DNA of 64,000 nt from assembly GCF_000024865.1 (NCBI RefSeq), contig NC_013595.1, positions 9,238,001 through 9,302,000 on the forward strand, given 5' to 3'. The notes under the pieces were generated by a model. The model saw only the letters and a program-made list of their open reading frames with translations, made no database searches and was not told where the DNA came from. Of the stretch, positions 25,111 to 32,859 are shown in pieces. The first letter of the stretch is position 1; each line of letters opens with the position of its first letter. Position numbers and translations under genes: made by a program. This stretch comes from Streptosporangium roseum DSM 43021. GTDB taxonomy: Bacteria; Actinomycetota; Actinomycetes; Streptosporangiales; Streptosporangiaceae.

Positions 25111-25229
25111 CGCGGGAAATCCAGCGGTTCGGCCCACATCTCGTCAAGGAACTGCCGTAGCGGCGCGAGGCCCTCATATCTCGCACGGTACAACCGTTTG
25201 GCACCTTCACGCTGCTCGATCAGCAGACC
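25111..25229 (-). pseudogene. Relic of an ArsR-family regulator
   Basis: On the minus strand 40 codons read GLLIEQREGAKRLYRAR and LAPLRQFLDEMWAEPLDF, which is the wing plus C-terminal dimerisation helix of ArsR-type helix-turn-helix regulators. The frame upstream, where the DNA-binding helices should be, is the 19-bp repeat array; downstream it breaks up. No start codon or complete domain remains. Codon use here (TTG, AGA, TAT) is less biased than in active neighbours, as expected for a decaying gene. Confidence 0.6.
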
Positions 25230-25313
25230 TGATCTCCCGGAGCCCCGTCCGCGTCTCCCGGAGACCCGCGCGGCGCCGTACGCCGGGCCGGGTCTCCTCC
25301 CCGCGGGGCGCCC

Positions 25314-25465
25314 GCCCGTGAATCCGGCTCCCGCCCGTGAATCCGGCTCCCGCCCGTGAATCCGGCTCCCTCCCGTGAATCCGGCTCCCTCCCGCGAATT
25401 CGGCCCTCGCCCGTGAATCCGGCTCCCTCCCGCGGATCCGGCCCTCGCCCGTGAATCCGGTCCCC
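25314..25465. repeat. Eight tandem 19-bp repeats
   Basis: Units start at 25314, 25333, 25352, 25371, 25390, 25409, 25428 and 25447, consensus KCCCGYGAATYCGGCTCCC. The first three are identical, the later ones carry one to four changes, mostly G to T at position 1, T to C at position 6 and CTC for TCC near the end. The array lies between the convergent DUF3107 and MiaE-like genes, next to the ArsR relic; no gene reads through it with sense. Confidence 0.95.
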
Positions 25466-25512
25466 GGCACCCCGGCACCGGCACGCGCCACGGCCTCCGG
25501 CGCGGACGCGTG

Positions 25513-26163
25513 TCACGGCCCCGGGGTCAGCCCCATCGCGGCCATCCGCTCGCCGTGCGCCTCGGTCAGCCGGGCGAACATCCGGGTGATGTCCTCACCC
25601 GCCGCCTCCACCAGCAGCTTCGCGAGCTCGGGCCGGGCCGCGGCCACGTGCTGGCCCTGGCTGAGCGCCTCCCCCACCATCCGCCTGGCCCACAGCGCCA
25701 GCCGCCCGCTCTGCGTGGGGTCCTCCTTGAGTGCCGCGCCGACCCGCTCCACGGCGAACTGCGACCGCCCCTCGTCGACGAGCACCTCCTCCACGAGCCG
25801 CCGCGTCTCGGCGTCCACGTGGACGGCGGCCTCGCGGTAGAAGTCGAGCGCGATCCCGGTGCCGACGTAGGCCTTGACCAGAGCCTCCAGCCAGTCTCCC
25901 GGCGTGGTCTGGGTGTGCCAGTCGTCCAGCGGCCCGACGAACGGGGCCATCGCCTCCTCCGGGTCGATCCCGAGCGAGGCGAGGCGGTCGTGGAGCAGCC
26001 GGAAGTGGGCGTATTCGGTCGCGGCCAGATCGCCCAGGGCGGCCCGGTCGGCCAGCGAGGGCGCGTGCCGCGTGGCGTCCTCGGCGAGACGGAGGAACGC
26101 CGTCAGCTCGGCGTAGGCAAGGACGCCGAGCAGGTCGCCGACACCGGCAGGGGAATCACTCAT
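25513..26163 (-). CDS. Ferritin-like fold protein, MiaE_2 type
   Basis: A 216-residue all-helical protein of the MiaE-like ferritin fold used in actinobacteria. The carboxylate/His ligands expected for a di-metal site appear as ATEYAHF (about 47-53) and VDEGRSQF (about 127-134), with further Glu in the first and third helices (LAYAELTAF). MiaE hydroxylates a tRNA modification; whether this family does so is not established, so the activity is open. ATG 26163 has no clear ribosome site. It is divergent from the DEAD-box helicase gene, and this pairing is common in actinobacteria. Confidence 0.82.
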   Translation of the reverse strand: MSDSPAGVGDLLGVLAYAELTAFLRLAEDATRHAPSLADRAALGDLAATEYAHFRLLHDRLASLGIDPEEAMAPFVGPLDDWHTQTTPGDWLEALVKAYVGTGIALDFYREAAVHVDAETRRLVEEVLVDEGRSQFAVERVGAALKEDPTQSGRLALWARRMVGEALSQGQHVAAARPELAKLLVEAAGEDITRMFARLTEAHGERMAAMGLTPGP

Positions 26164-26179
26164 GCAGGCAGCCTACGAG

Positions 26180-26210
26180 TTGACACGCCCAGCGATTCAC
26201 CAGGAATACT
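26180..26210 (+). promoter_or_regulatory. Candidate sigma-A-type promoter for the DEAD-box helicase
   Basis: A perfect TTGACA (26180-26185) is followed after 18 nt by GAATAC (26204-26209). Transcripts from here would carry a leader of about 230 nt before the helicase coding region. Confidence 0.5.
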
Positions 26211-26365
26211 AAGAAATCGGTTCCGCGTTGTGGTATCGAGTACACTGCTCTGAGAAAGTGCGACCGCACTGTGTTAATCCGGGAGATCTGCTCCCGGAAG
26301 CCCCCGAAGTCGGCATCATGCCGCAGCGGTCGCTGATGACATTGAGAGGGCTGGCCCTTCCGCGA

Positions 26366-26406
26366 GGACCCGGCACGGGGAAAAATTTTTTTTCAGCCCG
26401 TGGTCC
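26366..26406 (+). promoter_or_regulatory. A5T8-centred hairpin in the helicase leader
   Basis: GGACC(CGG)CACGGG at 26366-26379 pairs with CCCGTGGTCC at 26397-26406, and between them G-AAAAA-TTT-TTTTT-CAG extends the stem with A-T pairs. An 8-T run is exceptional in this GC-rich sequence. The structure lies 40 nt before the CTG start and could act as a thermosensitive or attenuating leader; cold-shock RNA helicase genes often have regulated leaders. Confidence 0.5.
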
Positions 26407-26445
26407 CGGCAGGACTGCCTTCAACGGAGATTTAGGCAGGCCAAG

Positions 26446-28428
26446 CTGACGACGTTCCGAGACCTCGGAGTCACACCGGAGATCGCCGATGCCCTCGAGA
26501 CCGAGGGCATCATCACGCCGTTTCCCATCCAGGAGATGGCACTCCCCCTGGCCCTCAACGGCCAGGACATCATCGGCCAAGCGCGCACCGGCACCGGCAA
26601 GACCTACGCCTTCGGCGTGGCGATGCTGCAGCGTGTCGGCAAGCCCCGGAAGAACCGCAAGAAGCCCCGCGGGCTGGTCGTCGTGCCGACCCGCGAGCTG
26701 GCCGTCCAGGTCACCGAAGACCTGGTGACGGCCGCCGGCAAGCTCGGCTCGCGGATTCTCACCGTCTACGGCGGGCGCGCCTACGAACCCCAGGTCGAAG
26801 CGCTCAAGCAGGGCGTCGACGTGATCGTCGGCACCCCCGGGCGCCTGCTCGACCTGGTCAAGCAGAAGCACCTCGACCTCGGCCAGATCGACGTTCTCGT
26901 CCTCGACGAGGCCGACCGCATGCTCGACCTGGGCTTCCTGCCCGACATCGAGCGCATCATCAAGCTCATCCCGGAGAAGCGGCAGACGATGCTGTTCTCC
27001 GCGACCCTGCCGGGCGAGATCGTCGCCCTGTCCCGGCGTTACCTCACCCGCCCCACCCACGTGCGGGCCGAGAACAACGACGCCGAGGCCGAGGCGACGC
27101 CGCAGACGACCCAGTTCGTCTGGCGCGCGCACCGGATGGACAAGATCGAGATCGTGGGCCGTCTGCTCCAGTGCGACGGGCGCGGGCTCACGATGATCTT
27201 CTGTGAGACCAAGCGCGCCTGCGACATGGTCGTCGAGCAGCTCAAGGAGCGCGGCTTCGCCGCCGCGGCCGTTCACGGAGACCTGGGCCAGGGCCAGCGC
27301 GAGCAGGCTCTGCGGGCCTTCCGCAACGGCAAGATCGACGTGCTGGTCGCGACCGACGTCGCGGCGCGCGGCATCGACGTCGACGACGTCACGCACGTCG
27401 TCAACTACGACTGCCCGCAGGACGAGAAAGCCTACGTGCACCGGATCGGCCGCACCGGCCGGGCGGGCAAGACCGGCGTCGCGGTGACCTTCGTGGAGTG
27501 GGAGGACCTCACTCGCTGGAAGGTCATCAACAACGCGCTCTCGCTCGACTTCGCCGAGCCGGTCGAGACCTACTCGACCTCCCCGCACGTCTTCAGCGAC
27601 CTGGGCATCCCCGAGGGCACCAAGGGCGTGCTGCCGCACGCCAACCGGTCCCGGGCGGGCCTGGCCGCCGAAGAGGTCGAGGACCTCGGCGAGACCGGCC
27701 GTGTCCGCTCCCGCGGTCCCCGCAGGGGACGCGAGGAGGAGCGGGACGAGCGACGCGAGCGCCCCGCCCGCACTCCCCGGGAGCGCCGCCGCACCCGCGG
27801 GGGCCGTACCGGCGCGGACGCCACGGAGCCCGTGGAGAACGTACGGGAGGAGACGGTCGCCGAGGCCGCGCCGGTCGAGGAGCCCCGGCGTCGCCGCTCA
27901 CGCGCCGGCCGTGCCGCCGAGGAGACCCCGGTTCCGGTCACGGAGCAGGAGATCCAGAGCCCGGTCGTCGAGCTCACCGAGGTGGAGGTGGACGTGACGT
28001 CTCGTAAGGATGACAACCGTGACGACCAGCCCGCCGAGACCGCGCCCCGCCGGGGCCGGACCCGGAAGGCCGGGCTGAACCCGGAGGTGAGCCTCACCGA
28101 GGGCACCGGGGTTCAGTCGCGCAGGGAGCCCGTGGCGGAGCAGGCCGACAGGCCGCGCCGCAGGCGGGAGCCGGTGGCCGAGGTTCCGCAGTGGGAGGAT
28201 GAGTCCGTGGACGGTCATTGGGACGACGAGCCCGTGGCGGAGGCGCCCGCGCCCCGGCCGCAGCCGGAGAAGATCATTCCGGCGAGTCCGTTCTCGGTGA
28301 TCTTCCAGTCGCCCGACCTGGCGACGGACGACGACGAGATCGCCCCGTCGGCGGCCTCCGAGAGGGCGCAGAGCCGCCGTCGCCCGCCGAGCAGGGGCCA
28401 GCAGCGGGGCCCACGCCGCCCGAGCTAG
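26446..28428 (+). CDS. DEAD-box ATP-dependent RNA helicase
   Basis: A 660-residue cytoplasmic RNA helicase. Motifs in order: Q motif FPIQE (about 28), I ARTGTGKT, Ia PTRELA, II DEAD, III SAT, then domain 2 with IV MIFCETK, V ATDVAARGID and VI HRIGRTGRAG. The last 260 residues are Arg/Glu/Pro-rich and disordered, as in actinobacterial CsdA/RhlE-like proteins. An ATG at 26536 would cut off the Q motif, and no ATG, GTG or TTG occurs in frame between the TAA at 26275 and 26536. CTG 26446, which yields the usual N-terminus (-TTFRDLGVTPEI), is therefore proposed as the start, with AGGCAGG five bases upstream. A clear terminator follows. Confidence 0.9.
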   Translation: MTTFRDLGVTPEIADALETEGIITPFPIQEMALPLALNGQDIIGQARTGTGKTYAFGVAMLQRVGKPRKNRKKPRGLVVVPTRELAVQVTEDLVTAAGKLGSRILTVYGGRAYEPQVEALKQGVDVIVGTPGRLLDLVKQKHLDLGQIDVLVLDEADRMLDLGFLPDIERIIKLIPEKRQTMLFSATLPGEIVALSRRYLTRPTHVRAENNDAEAEATPQTTQFVWRAHRMDKIEIVGRLLQCDGRGLTMIFCETKRACDMVVEQLKERGFAAAAVHGDLGQGQREQALRAFRNGKIDVLVATDVAARGIDVDDVTHVVNYDCPQDEKAYVHRIGRTGRAGKTGVAVTFVEWEDLTRWKVINNALSLDFAEPVETYSTSPHVFSDLGIPEGTKGVLPHANRSRAGLAAEEVEDLGETGRVRSRGPRRGREEERDERRERPARTPRERRRTRGGRTGADATEPVENVREETVAEAAPVEEPRRRRSRAGRAAEETPVPVTEQEIQSPVVELTEVEVDVTSRKDDNRDDQPAETAPRRGRTRKAGLNPEVSLTEGTGVQSRREPVAEQADRPRRRREPVAEVPQWEDESVDGHWDDEPVAEAPAPRPQPEKIIPASPFSVIFQSPDLATDDDEIAPSAASERAQSRRRPPSRGQQRGPRRPS

Positions 28429-28440
28429 CCGTACCAAAGG

Positions 28441-28474
28441 AAAAGGGGCGCGACCGCAGGGTGGCGCCCCTTTT
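28441..28474 (+). terminator. Intrinsic terminator of the helicase gene
   Basis: AAAAGGGGCGC (28441-28451) and GCGCCCCTTTT (28464-28474) form an 11-bp stem ending in T residues, 12 bp after the stop codon. Confidence 0.88.
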
Positions 28475-28484
28475 CGCGTCCTGG

Positions 28485-28525
28485 GACGCACAGAGCCATG
28501 TCACAGACGCACAGAGCCATGTCAC
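28485..28525. repeat. Tandem duplication of 20 bp
   Basis: GACGCACAGAGCCATGTCAC occurs at 28485-28504 and again at 28506-28525, just upstream of the hydrolase start. Each copy contains an ATG, creating alternative in-frame starts, but neither has a ribosome site. Confidence 0.9.
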
Positions 28526-28548
28526 CAAGAGAGGTATCGTGGGGCCAC

Positions 28549-29421
28549 GTGAGTACGCCGCGATTTCTGACCCTGCCTCCTGGCGTCCGATCCCGTCAGA
28601 TCGACACGCCGGTGGGCGCCTTCGCCGTTCTGGAGGCCATGCCGGTCAGCGGCGTCCCCGAGCGCTGGCCCGCCCTGCTGGTCCCCGGTCTCACGGGCAG
28701 CAAGGAGGACTTCATCGCGGTCCTGCAGACGCTGGCCCAGTCGGGACGGCGGGTCATCGCGGTCGACATGCGCGGGCAGTTCGAGACGGGCGGCCCTGAG
28801 GACCCCCGCGCCTACACCTGCGCGGCCCTCGGCAACGACATCGACGTCCTGGCGCACACGATCGGCGGGGGCGAGCCCCTGCACCTGGTCGGGCACTCCT
28901 TCGGCGGCCTGGTCGCCCGGGAGGCGGTCATCGACGGCCGCACCAAGTTCGCCTCCTTCACGCTGATGAGCTCGGGCCCCGCCGCGATCGTCGGCGTGCG
29001 CGAGCGCGCCGGCCGGGCCATGCTCGCGGAGCTGCCCGAGTCCGGCCTGGAACACATATGGCACACCCGGATGGAGCCGGAGGTCCTGGCCGCCGGGGTG
29101 CCGGACGAGATCATCGCGTTCCTGCGCAAGCGGCTGTTCGCCAACTCCCCGACCGGCATGACCACGATGACGGGTCAGGTGCTCTCCTCGCCGGACCGGT
29201 GTGACGAGCTCACCCAGGTCGAGGTCCCCACCCTGGTCCTGTACGGCGAGCACGACGACGGCTGGCCGCCGCGGATGCAGTCCGAGATGGCCGACCGGCT
29301 GAGCGCCGAGTGCGTGGTCGTTCCCGGCGCCGCCCACTCCCCCGCGGTGGAGGCCCCGGAGACGACGGCCGCCGCGCTCACCCGGTTCTGGAACGCGGCC
29401 GAGGCACGCCTGCTGGGCTGA
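28549..29421 (+). CDS. Alpha/beta hydrolase
   Basis: A 290-residue cytoplasmic alpha/beta hydrolase: VPGLTGSKEDF (oxyanion region), VDMRGQFETGG, nucleophile elbow GHSFGGL, acid in YGEHDDGWP, catalytic His in GAAHSPAVE. GTG 28549 is the preferred start because family proteins begin near STPRFLTLP and the preceding bases form a direct repeat. It lies just after the helicase terminator in the same direction. The substrate is unknown. Confidence 0.82.
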   Translation: MSTPRFLTLPPGVRSRQIDTPVGAFAVLEAMPVSGVPERWPALLVPGLTGSKEDFIAVLQTLAQSGRRVIAVDMRGQFETGGPEDPRAYTCAALGNDIDVLAHTIGGGEPLHLVGHSFGGLVAREAVIDGRTKFASFTLMSSGPAAIVGVRERAGRAMLAELPESGLEHIWHTRMEPEVLAAGVPDEIIAFLRKRLFANSPTGMTTMTGQVLSSPDRCDELTQVEVPTLVLYGEHDDGWPPRMQSEMADRLSAECVVVPGAAHSPAVEAPETTAAALTRFWNAAEARLLG

Positions 29422-29482
29422 GGCCTCCCGGCCCGGTCCGCGGGCTCCCGCACCGGCGCCTTCCCGTTTTGCACCACCCCTG

Positions 29483-29512
29483 TTGGACGCCCCGTCGAAT
29501 GCCATGTAATTA
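29483..29512 (+). promoter_or_regulatory. Promoter for leaderless transcription of the DUF2236 gene
   Basis: TTGGAC (29483-29488) and TAATTA (29507-29512) are separated by 18 nt, and the ATG follows at 29523, ten bases after the -10 element. No ribosome-binding site exists between them, so the transcript probably starts at or next to the ATG. Confidence 0.6.
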
Positions 29513-29522
29513 TCTACTTACT

Positions 29523-30440
29523 ATGGCGAGCATCGAAGACATCGTCGTCCAGCCCCCGCACACCGCGACATGGCTGGTGCACATCGACCGCTCCATGTGG
29601 GTCGGCGGGGTCCGGGGCCTCATGCTCCAGGCGCTGCACCCACTCGCGATGCGCGGGGTCTGGCAGAACTCCAACTTCCAGGAGGACCCGTTCGGACGGC
29701 TCCGCCGTACGGCGGACTTCGTGGGCCGGGTCACGTTCGGCAGCCCCGCGGAGGCCGACGAGATCGGCCGCCGGGTCCGGGGGATCCACCGCCGGCTGCG
29801 CATCGACGACCCCGACACCGGCAGGACCCACCGCGTGGACGACCCCGAGCTGCTGCTCTGGGTGCACTGCGCCGAGGTCTCGTCCTACCTGTCCGTCGCC
29901 CGGCGGGCGGGCCTGGGCCTCACCGACCGCCAGGCCGACCGCTACCTGGCCGAGCAGCGCCGCAGCGCCACCTACGTGGGCCTGCACGCCGAGGACGTGC
30001 CCGGCTCGACGGCGGAGATGGACGACTACTTCGCCGGGATGCGGTCCCGGCTGAAGGTGACCCCGGAGTCCGCCTCCACGGTGCGCTTCCTGCTGTGGCC
30101 GCGCCTGCCCGCCGACCTCCGGACGCTCACCCCCGGCAAGCCCGCCTACTTCCCCTTCGGCGCGCTGTGCTACTACTCGCTGCCCGACTGGGCCAGGAAG
30201 CTGTACGGCGTGCTGCCCGACGTGCCCCGGAGCACCGTGAGCGCGGCGCTGAAGGCCTTCCGGCTGGGCATGAACTCGGTCCCCGAGACCGTGCACGACC
30301 GCGCGTTCATGCCCTCCACCCGCGACATGCTCGCCGGGGCCCGGACGCGCCTGGGCGCCGCGGGCTACGACCTGGGCAAGGGGCTCAAGGGCCTGACCGA
30401 CCCCCGCCGCTGGCCGGACGGGGTCGCGGCAGCCGCCTGA
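29523..30440 (+). CDS. DUF2236 (MpaB/latex-clearing oxygenase-like) protein
   Basis: A 305-residue helical protein of the DUF2236 family, which includes heme-containing MpaB and rubber oxygenases. Family marks: MLQALHPLAMRGV near residue 36, FQEDPFGRLRRTADFV, LLLWVHCAEVSSYL near 115, and a later FPFGALCYYSLPDWARKLYG. The His in LHPLAM and in WVHCAE are candidates for the metal or heme site. The substrate is unknown. The start is ATG 29523, with a promoter only ten bases upstream and no ribosome site. Probably cytoplasmic or membrane-associated. Confidence 0.85.
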   Translation: MASIEDIVVQPPHTATWLVHIDRSMWVGGVRGLMLQALHPLAMRGVWQNSNFQEDPFGRLRRTADFVGRVTFGSPAEADEIGRRVRGIHRRLRIDDPDTGRTHRVDDPELLLWVHCAEVSSYLSVARRAGLGLTDRQADRYLAEQRRSATYVGLHAEDVPGSTAEMDDYFAGMRSRLKVTPESASTVRFLLWPRLPADLRTLTPGKPAYFPFGALCYYSLPDWARKLYGVLPDVPRSTVSAALKAFRLGMNSVPETVHDRAFMPSTRDMLAGARTRLGAAGYDLGKGLKGLTDPRRWPDGVAAAA

Positions 30441-30464
30441 GCCCCCTCCGGCGCGTTCCCGGGG

Positions 30465-31346
30465 TCAGTCGGCCAGGCCGTCCCAGGGCAGGCGGTCGCC
30501 CGCGGCCGCCTGGCCTTCCGGGCAGTGCCTGCGGAAGTCGCACCAGGAGCAGAGGGGGCCGGGCTTGGGCGGGAAGAGCGCGTCGATCTCCGGGGGGACC
30601 CCGGGGGGTGTGCGGCCGGCGCCCCTGGCGCGTGCCGTACCCGACCAGTCCCGGTAGCGGTCCTCGGCGTCGGAGGCCTCGACCGCGATGTCCTCGGCCC
30701 GGCTCAGATGGCGGGCCAGGGACGCGTCGGTGTGCTCCCACTCGGCGATCGTGCCGGTCGGCAGGTGGTGGAGCTCGACCCGGTGACACGGGCGGTGCAT
30801 CACCCGGGAGGAGGCGACGGCGTAGACGGCCAGCGCGAGCGAGGACCGGGCGTCGTCCGCGGTGAGGGGCCGGCGGCCGGTCTTGTAGTCGACCACGACC
30901 AGCTCGTCGCCACGCCGGTCGAGCCGGTCGACGCGGCCGGAGACGGCGATGACGGAGGTCTTGGCGGCCACGGTCCGCTCGACGCCGACCGGCTCGTCGG
31001 AGGGGTCGAGGCTCGCGACGTATCCGGCGGTCATCTCGCGTGCCCGGTCACGCCAGGCGGCCGACTGCTCGGCGTCGCGGAAGCCCTCGTTGATCCAACC
31101 ACTGGTGACCAGGACGGCCGCCGTCACCGGCGTCCGCCGGGCGTACGGCTCGCGCCACCAGGCGGCCAGGGCGTTGTGCACGCTGACGCCCACGCTGTTG
31201 TGCGCCCAGGGCGGGCCCTTCTGCGGCGAGGGCCGGTCCATGTAGGTGAACCGGTGACGCCGGGGACATTCCAGCCAGGTGTTCAGCCGCGACGGCGTGC
31301 AGGAGTACAGCCGCCGCGGCATGCCCTCAAGGGGGAGCTGGTCCAC
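30465..31346 (-). CDS. RecB-family PD-(D/E)XK nuclease
   Basis: A 293-residue single-domain RecB-like nuclease. Core motif VSGRVDRLDRR followed by ELVVVDYKTGR (about residues 137-158). An Fe-S cluster is likely: one Cys in WLECPRRH near residue 27 and three near the end (CSWCDFRRHC), the arrangement of AddB/Cas4-type nucleases. It lacks a helicase domain. ATG 31346 starts directly; the gene ends next to the DUF2236 gene, convergent. It lies 6 bp downstream of the metallo-hydrolase-fold gene and is probably co-transcribed. Confidence 0.88.
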   Translation of the reverse strand: MDQLPLEGMPRRLYSCTPSRLNTWLECPRRHRFTYMDRPSPQKGPPWAHNSVGVSVHNALAAWWREPYARRTPVTAAVLVTSGWINEGFRDAEQSAAWRDRAREMTAGYVASLDPSDEPVGVERTVAAKTSVIAVSGRVDRLDRRGDELVVVDYKTGRRPLTADDARSSLALAVYAVASSRVMHRPCHRVELHHLPTGTIAEWEHTDASLARHLSRAEDIAVEASDAEDRYRDWSGTARARGAGRTPPGVPPEIDALFPPKPGPLCSWCDFRRHCPEGQAAAGDRLPWDGLAD

Positions 31347-31352
31347 GGAGGA

Positions 31353-32069
31353 CTACTCGTCGAGGAGCTTCAAGTTGATCTTGGCCGCCCGCGTCCCGTC
31401 GCTCAGCGGGCCCTCGGTCTTCTCGATCACGTCGCCACGGGTCAGCGAACCGGACAGCCACGCGTCGAACTGCGACTCCAGGGCGCCGATGGTGGTCTCC
31501 TCGCCGTGCGCGGGCAGCACGCGGATGCCGTGGCGCAGGGTGAACAGCCGGCCGCCGATGGCGGTGAGCTGGTCGGCCAGCGCGGGATACTCCCCGCCGA
31601 CCTTGCCGGGCCCGTCGGCCTGCAGGGACTTGCCGGTGAAGACCACGCCGAGGGCCTCGCAGTAGAGCGAGACGCCGCCCTGGGAGACACCGGGGGTGGA
31701 CAGGACCTCCAGCTCGACGTCCGCGACGCCGAACACGCCCTCGTCCTCCATGTCGATGTCGGGCCAGGTGTCCGGCCAGGTCAGCCGCCACAGCGGCCGG
31801 TCCTTGGGGTGGAGTGCCACCACGGCCTCGTCGCGCGCCGCCACCTCGATGGCCGCGCCCACGTGGTCGGGCAGGCCGTGGGTGCAGACGACGGCCAGCA
31901 CCTCCCGCTCGCCGACCTTCTCCAGGATCTTCTCCGCGTCGCGCGCGGGGTCGATGACGATGACCTCCTCATCGTCACCCAGGATCCAGGTGTTGTTCTC
32001 GACCTTGTGCTCGGCGCCGTCGACATCGACGACGCCCTCGGTCACCACTCGTTCGATACGCGCTGTCAC
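31353..32069 (-). CDS. Metallo-beta-lactamase-fold protein with lost metal ligands
   Basis: A 238-residue protein of the MBL-fold hydrolase family, close in layout to the glyoxalase-II-like proteins of actinomycetes. The first motif reads THGLPDH (residues 63-69) where active enzymes have THxHxDH, so the second His is Leu. The expected TPGH is TPGV, and the bridging Asp in FTGD is Lys (FTGKSL). The first His, Asp, third His and final His (PAHGEETTIG) remain. Loss of three ligands argues against a normal di-metal site. GTG 32069 is the start by comparison with the family; no good ribosome site. Followed by the RecB-like nuclease. Confidence 0.8.
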   Translation of the reverse strand: MTARIERVVTEGVVDVDGAEHKVENNTWILGDDEEVIVIDPARDAEKILEKVGEREVLAVVCTHGLPDHVGAAIEVAARDEAVVALHPKDRPLWRLTWPDTWPDIDMEDEGVFGVADVELEVLSTPGVSQGGVSLYCEALGVVFTGKSLQADGPGKVGGEYPALADQLTAIGGRLFTLRHGIRVLPAHGEETTIGALESQFDAWLSGSLTRGDVIEKTEGPLSDGTRAAKINLKLLDE

Positions 32070-32201
32070 GCTTCCGAACTTTACTGCCTCGCTCCACCCT
32101 GCGGTTCGAGCACAGGTAACGGATAGTCTTCCCATTCGCCCTATTCGCCCGCCTATTCACTCCTCATCGCCCGTTTCAGGCCAACAGTGGGTCGAACAGC
32201 C

Positions 32202-32816
32202 CTATCCCGTCGCGAGGAGGGTGCGGATCGCCGTGATGATGAGCTGCACGGCGAGGGCGGAGAGCAGCAGGCCCGAGACGCGGGTGACGAGCTCGACGCC
32301 GTTCTCCTTGATGACCCGGAGGATGGTCACCGAGAAGCGCATGAACACCCAGAGCAGGATGTGCACGGCCGCGATGGCCAGGGCCAGGGCCAGGATGCCG
32401 CCGTTCTTCTGACCGGCCTGCTGGGCGAAGACGATCGTCGCGACGATGGCTCCCGGCCCGGCCAGCAGGGGGGTGCCGAGCGGGACCAGCGCGACGTTCA
32501 CGTTGGACTTCATCGTGTTGGGGGGCGGCCCGGTCTCGCCGGTGAGCAGTTGCAGGGCGACCAGCAGGAGCAGCAGCCCTCCGGCGATCTGCATGGCCGC
32601 CACCTCGACGTGCAGGTATCCCAGGATGGCCCGGCCGAAGACCGCGAAGACCACGATGAGGCAGAACGCGACGATGGGCGCCTGCCAGGCGATCCGCGTG
32701 CGCTCCCGCTCCGTGCGGCCGCGGGTGTAGGCCAGGAAGAGCGGGATGATGCCGGGCGGATCCATGATCACGAACATGGTGACGAAGGCCTCGACGAAGA
32801 ACTGGACGTCCAACAC
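32202..32816 (-). CDS. MarC family inner-membrane protein
   Basis: A 204-residue protein with six predicted membrane helices, of the MarC/NAAT family. Typical features: FVTMFVIMDPPGIIPLFL in helix 1, AGGLLLLLVALQLL, and PLGTPLLAGPGAIVATIVF in the middle. GTG 32816 with GGGGAG just upstream is preferred over earlier in-frame codons that give a non-membrane Arg/Pro-rich leader. MarC was once linked to multiple antibiotic resistance, but its transport role is unproven. Confidence 0.9.
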   Translation of the reverse strand: MLDVQFFVEAFVTMFVIMDPPGIIPLFLAYTRGRTERERTRIAWQAPIVAFCLIVVFAVFGRAILGYLHVEVAAMQIAGGLLLLLVALQLLTGETGPPPNTMKSNVNVALVPLGTPLLAGPGAIVATIVFAQQAGQKNGGILALALAIAAVHILLWVFMRFSVTILRVIKENGVELVTRVSGLLLSALAVQLIITAIRTLLATG

Positions 32817-32859
32817 GCACTCCCCATGAACCGTCGTGAGGGGAGTGGTCGGTGCCGGG

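Noticed and set aside
24858..25510. Minus-strand frames reading through the 19-bp array (repeated REPDSRAGAGFTG)
   Set aside because: The peptide is only a translation of the tandem DNA repeat; the three frames are all open because the unit is GC-rich and not a multiple of three.
26228..26449. 73-codon plus-strand frame upstream of the helicase, ending at the CTGA overlap
   Set aside because: It has no protein-like composition or ribosome site; it is better read as leader RNA. A -1 shift at the T8 run into the helicase frame is possible but unsupported.
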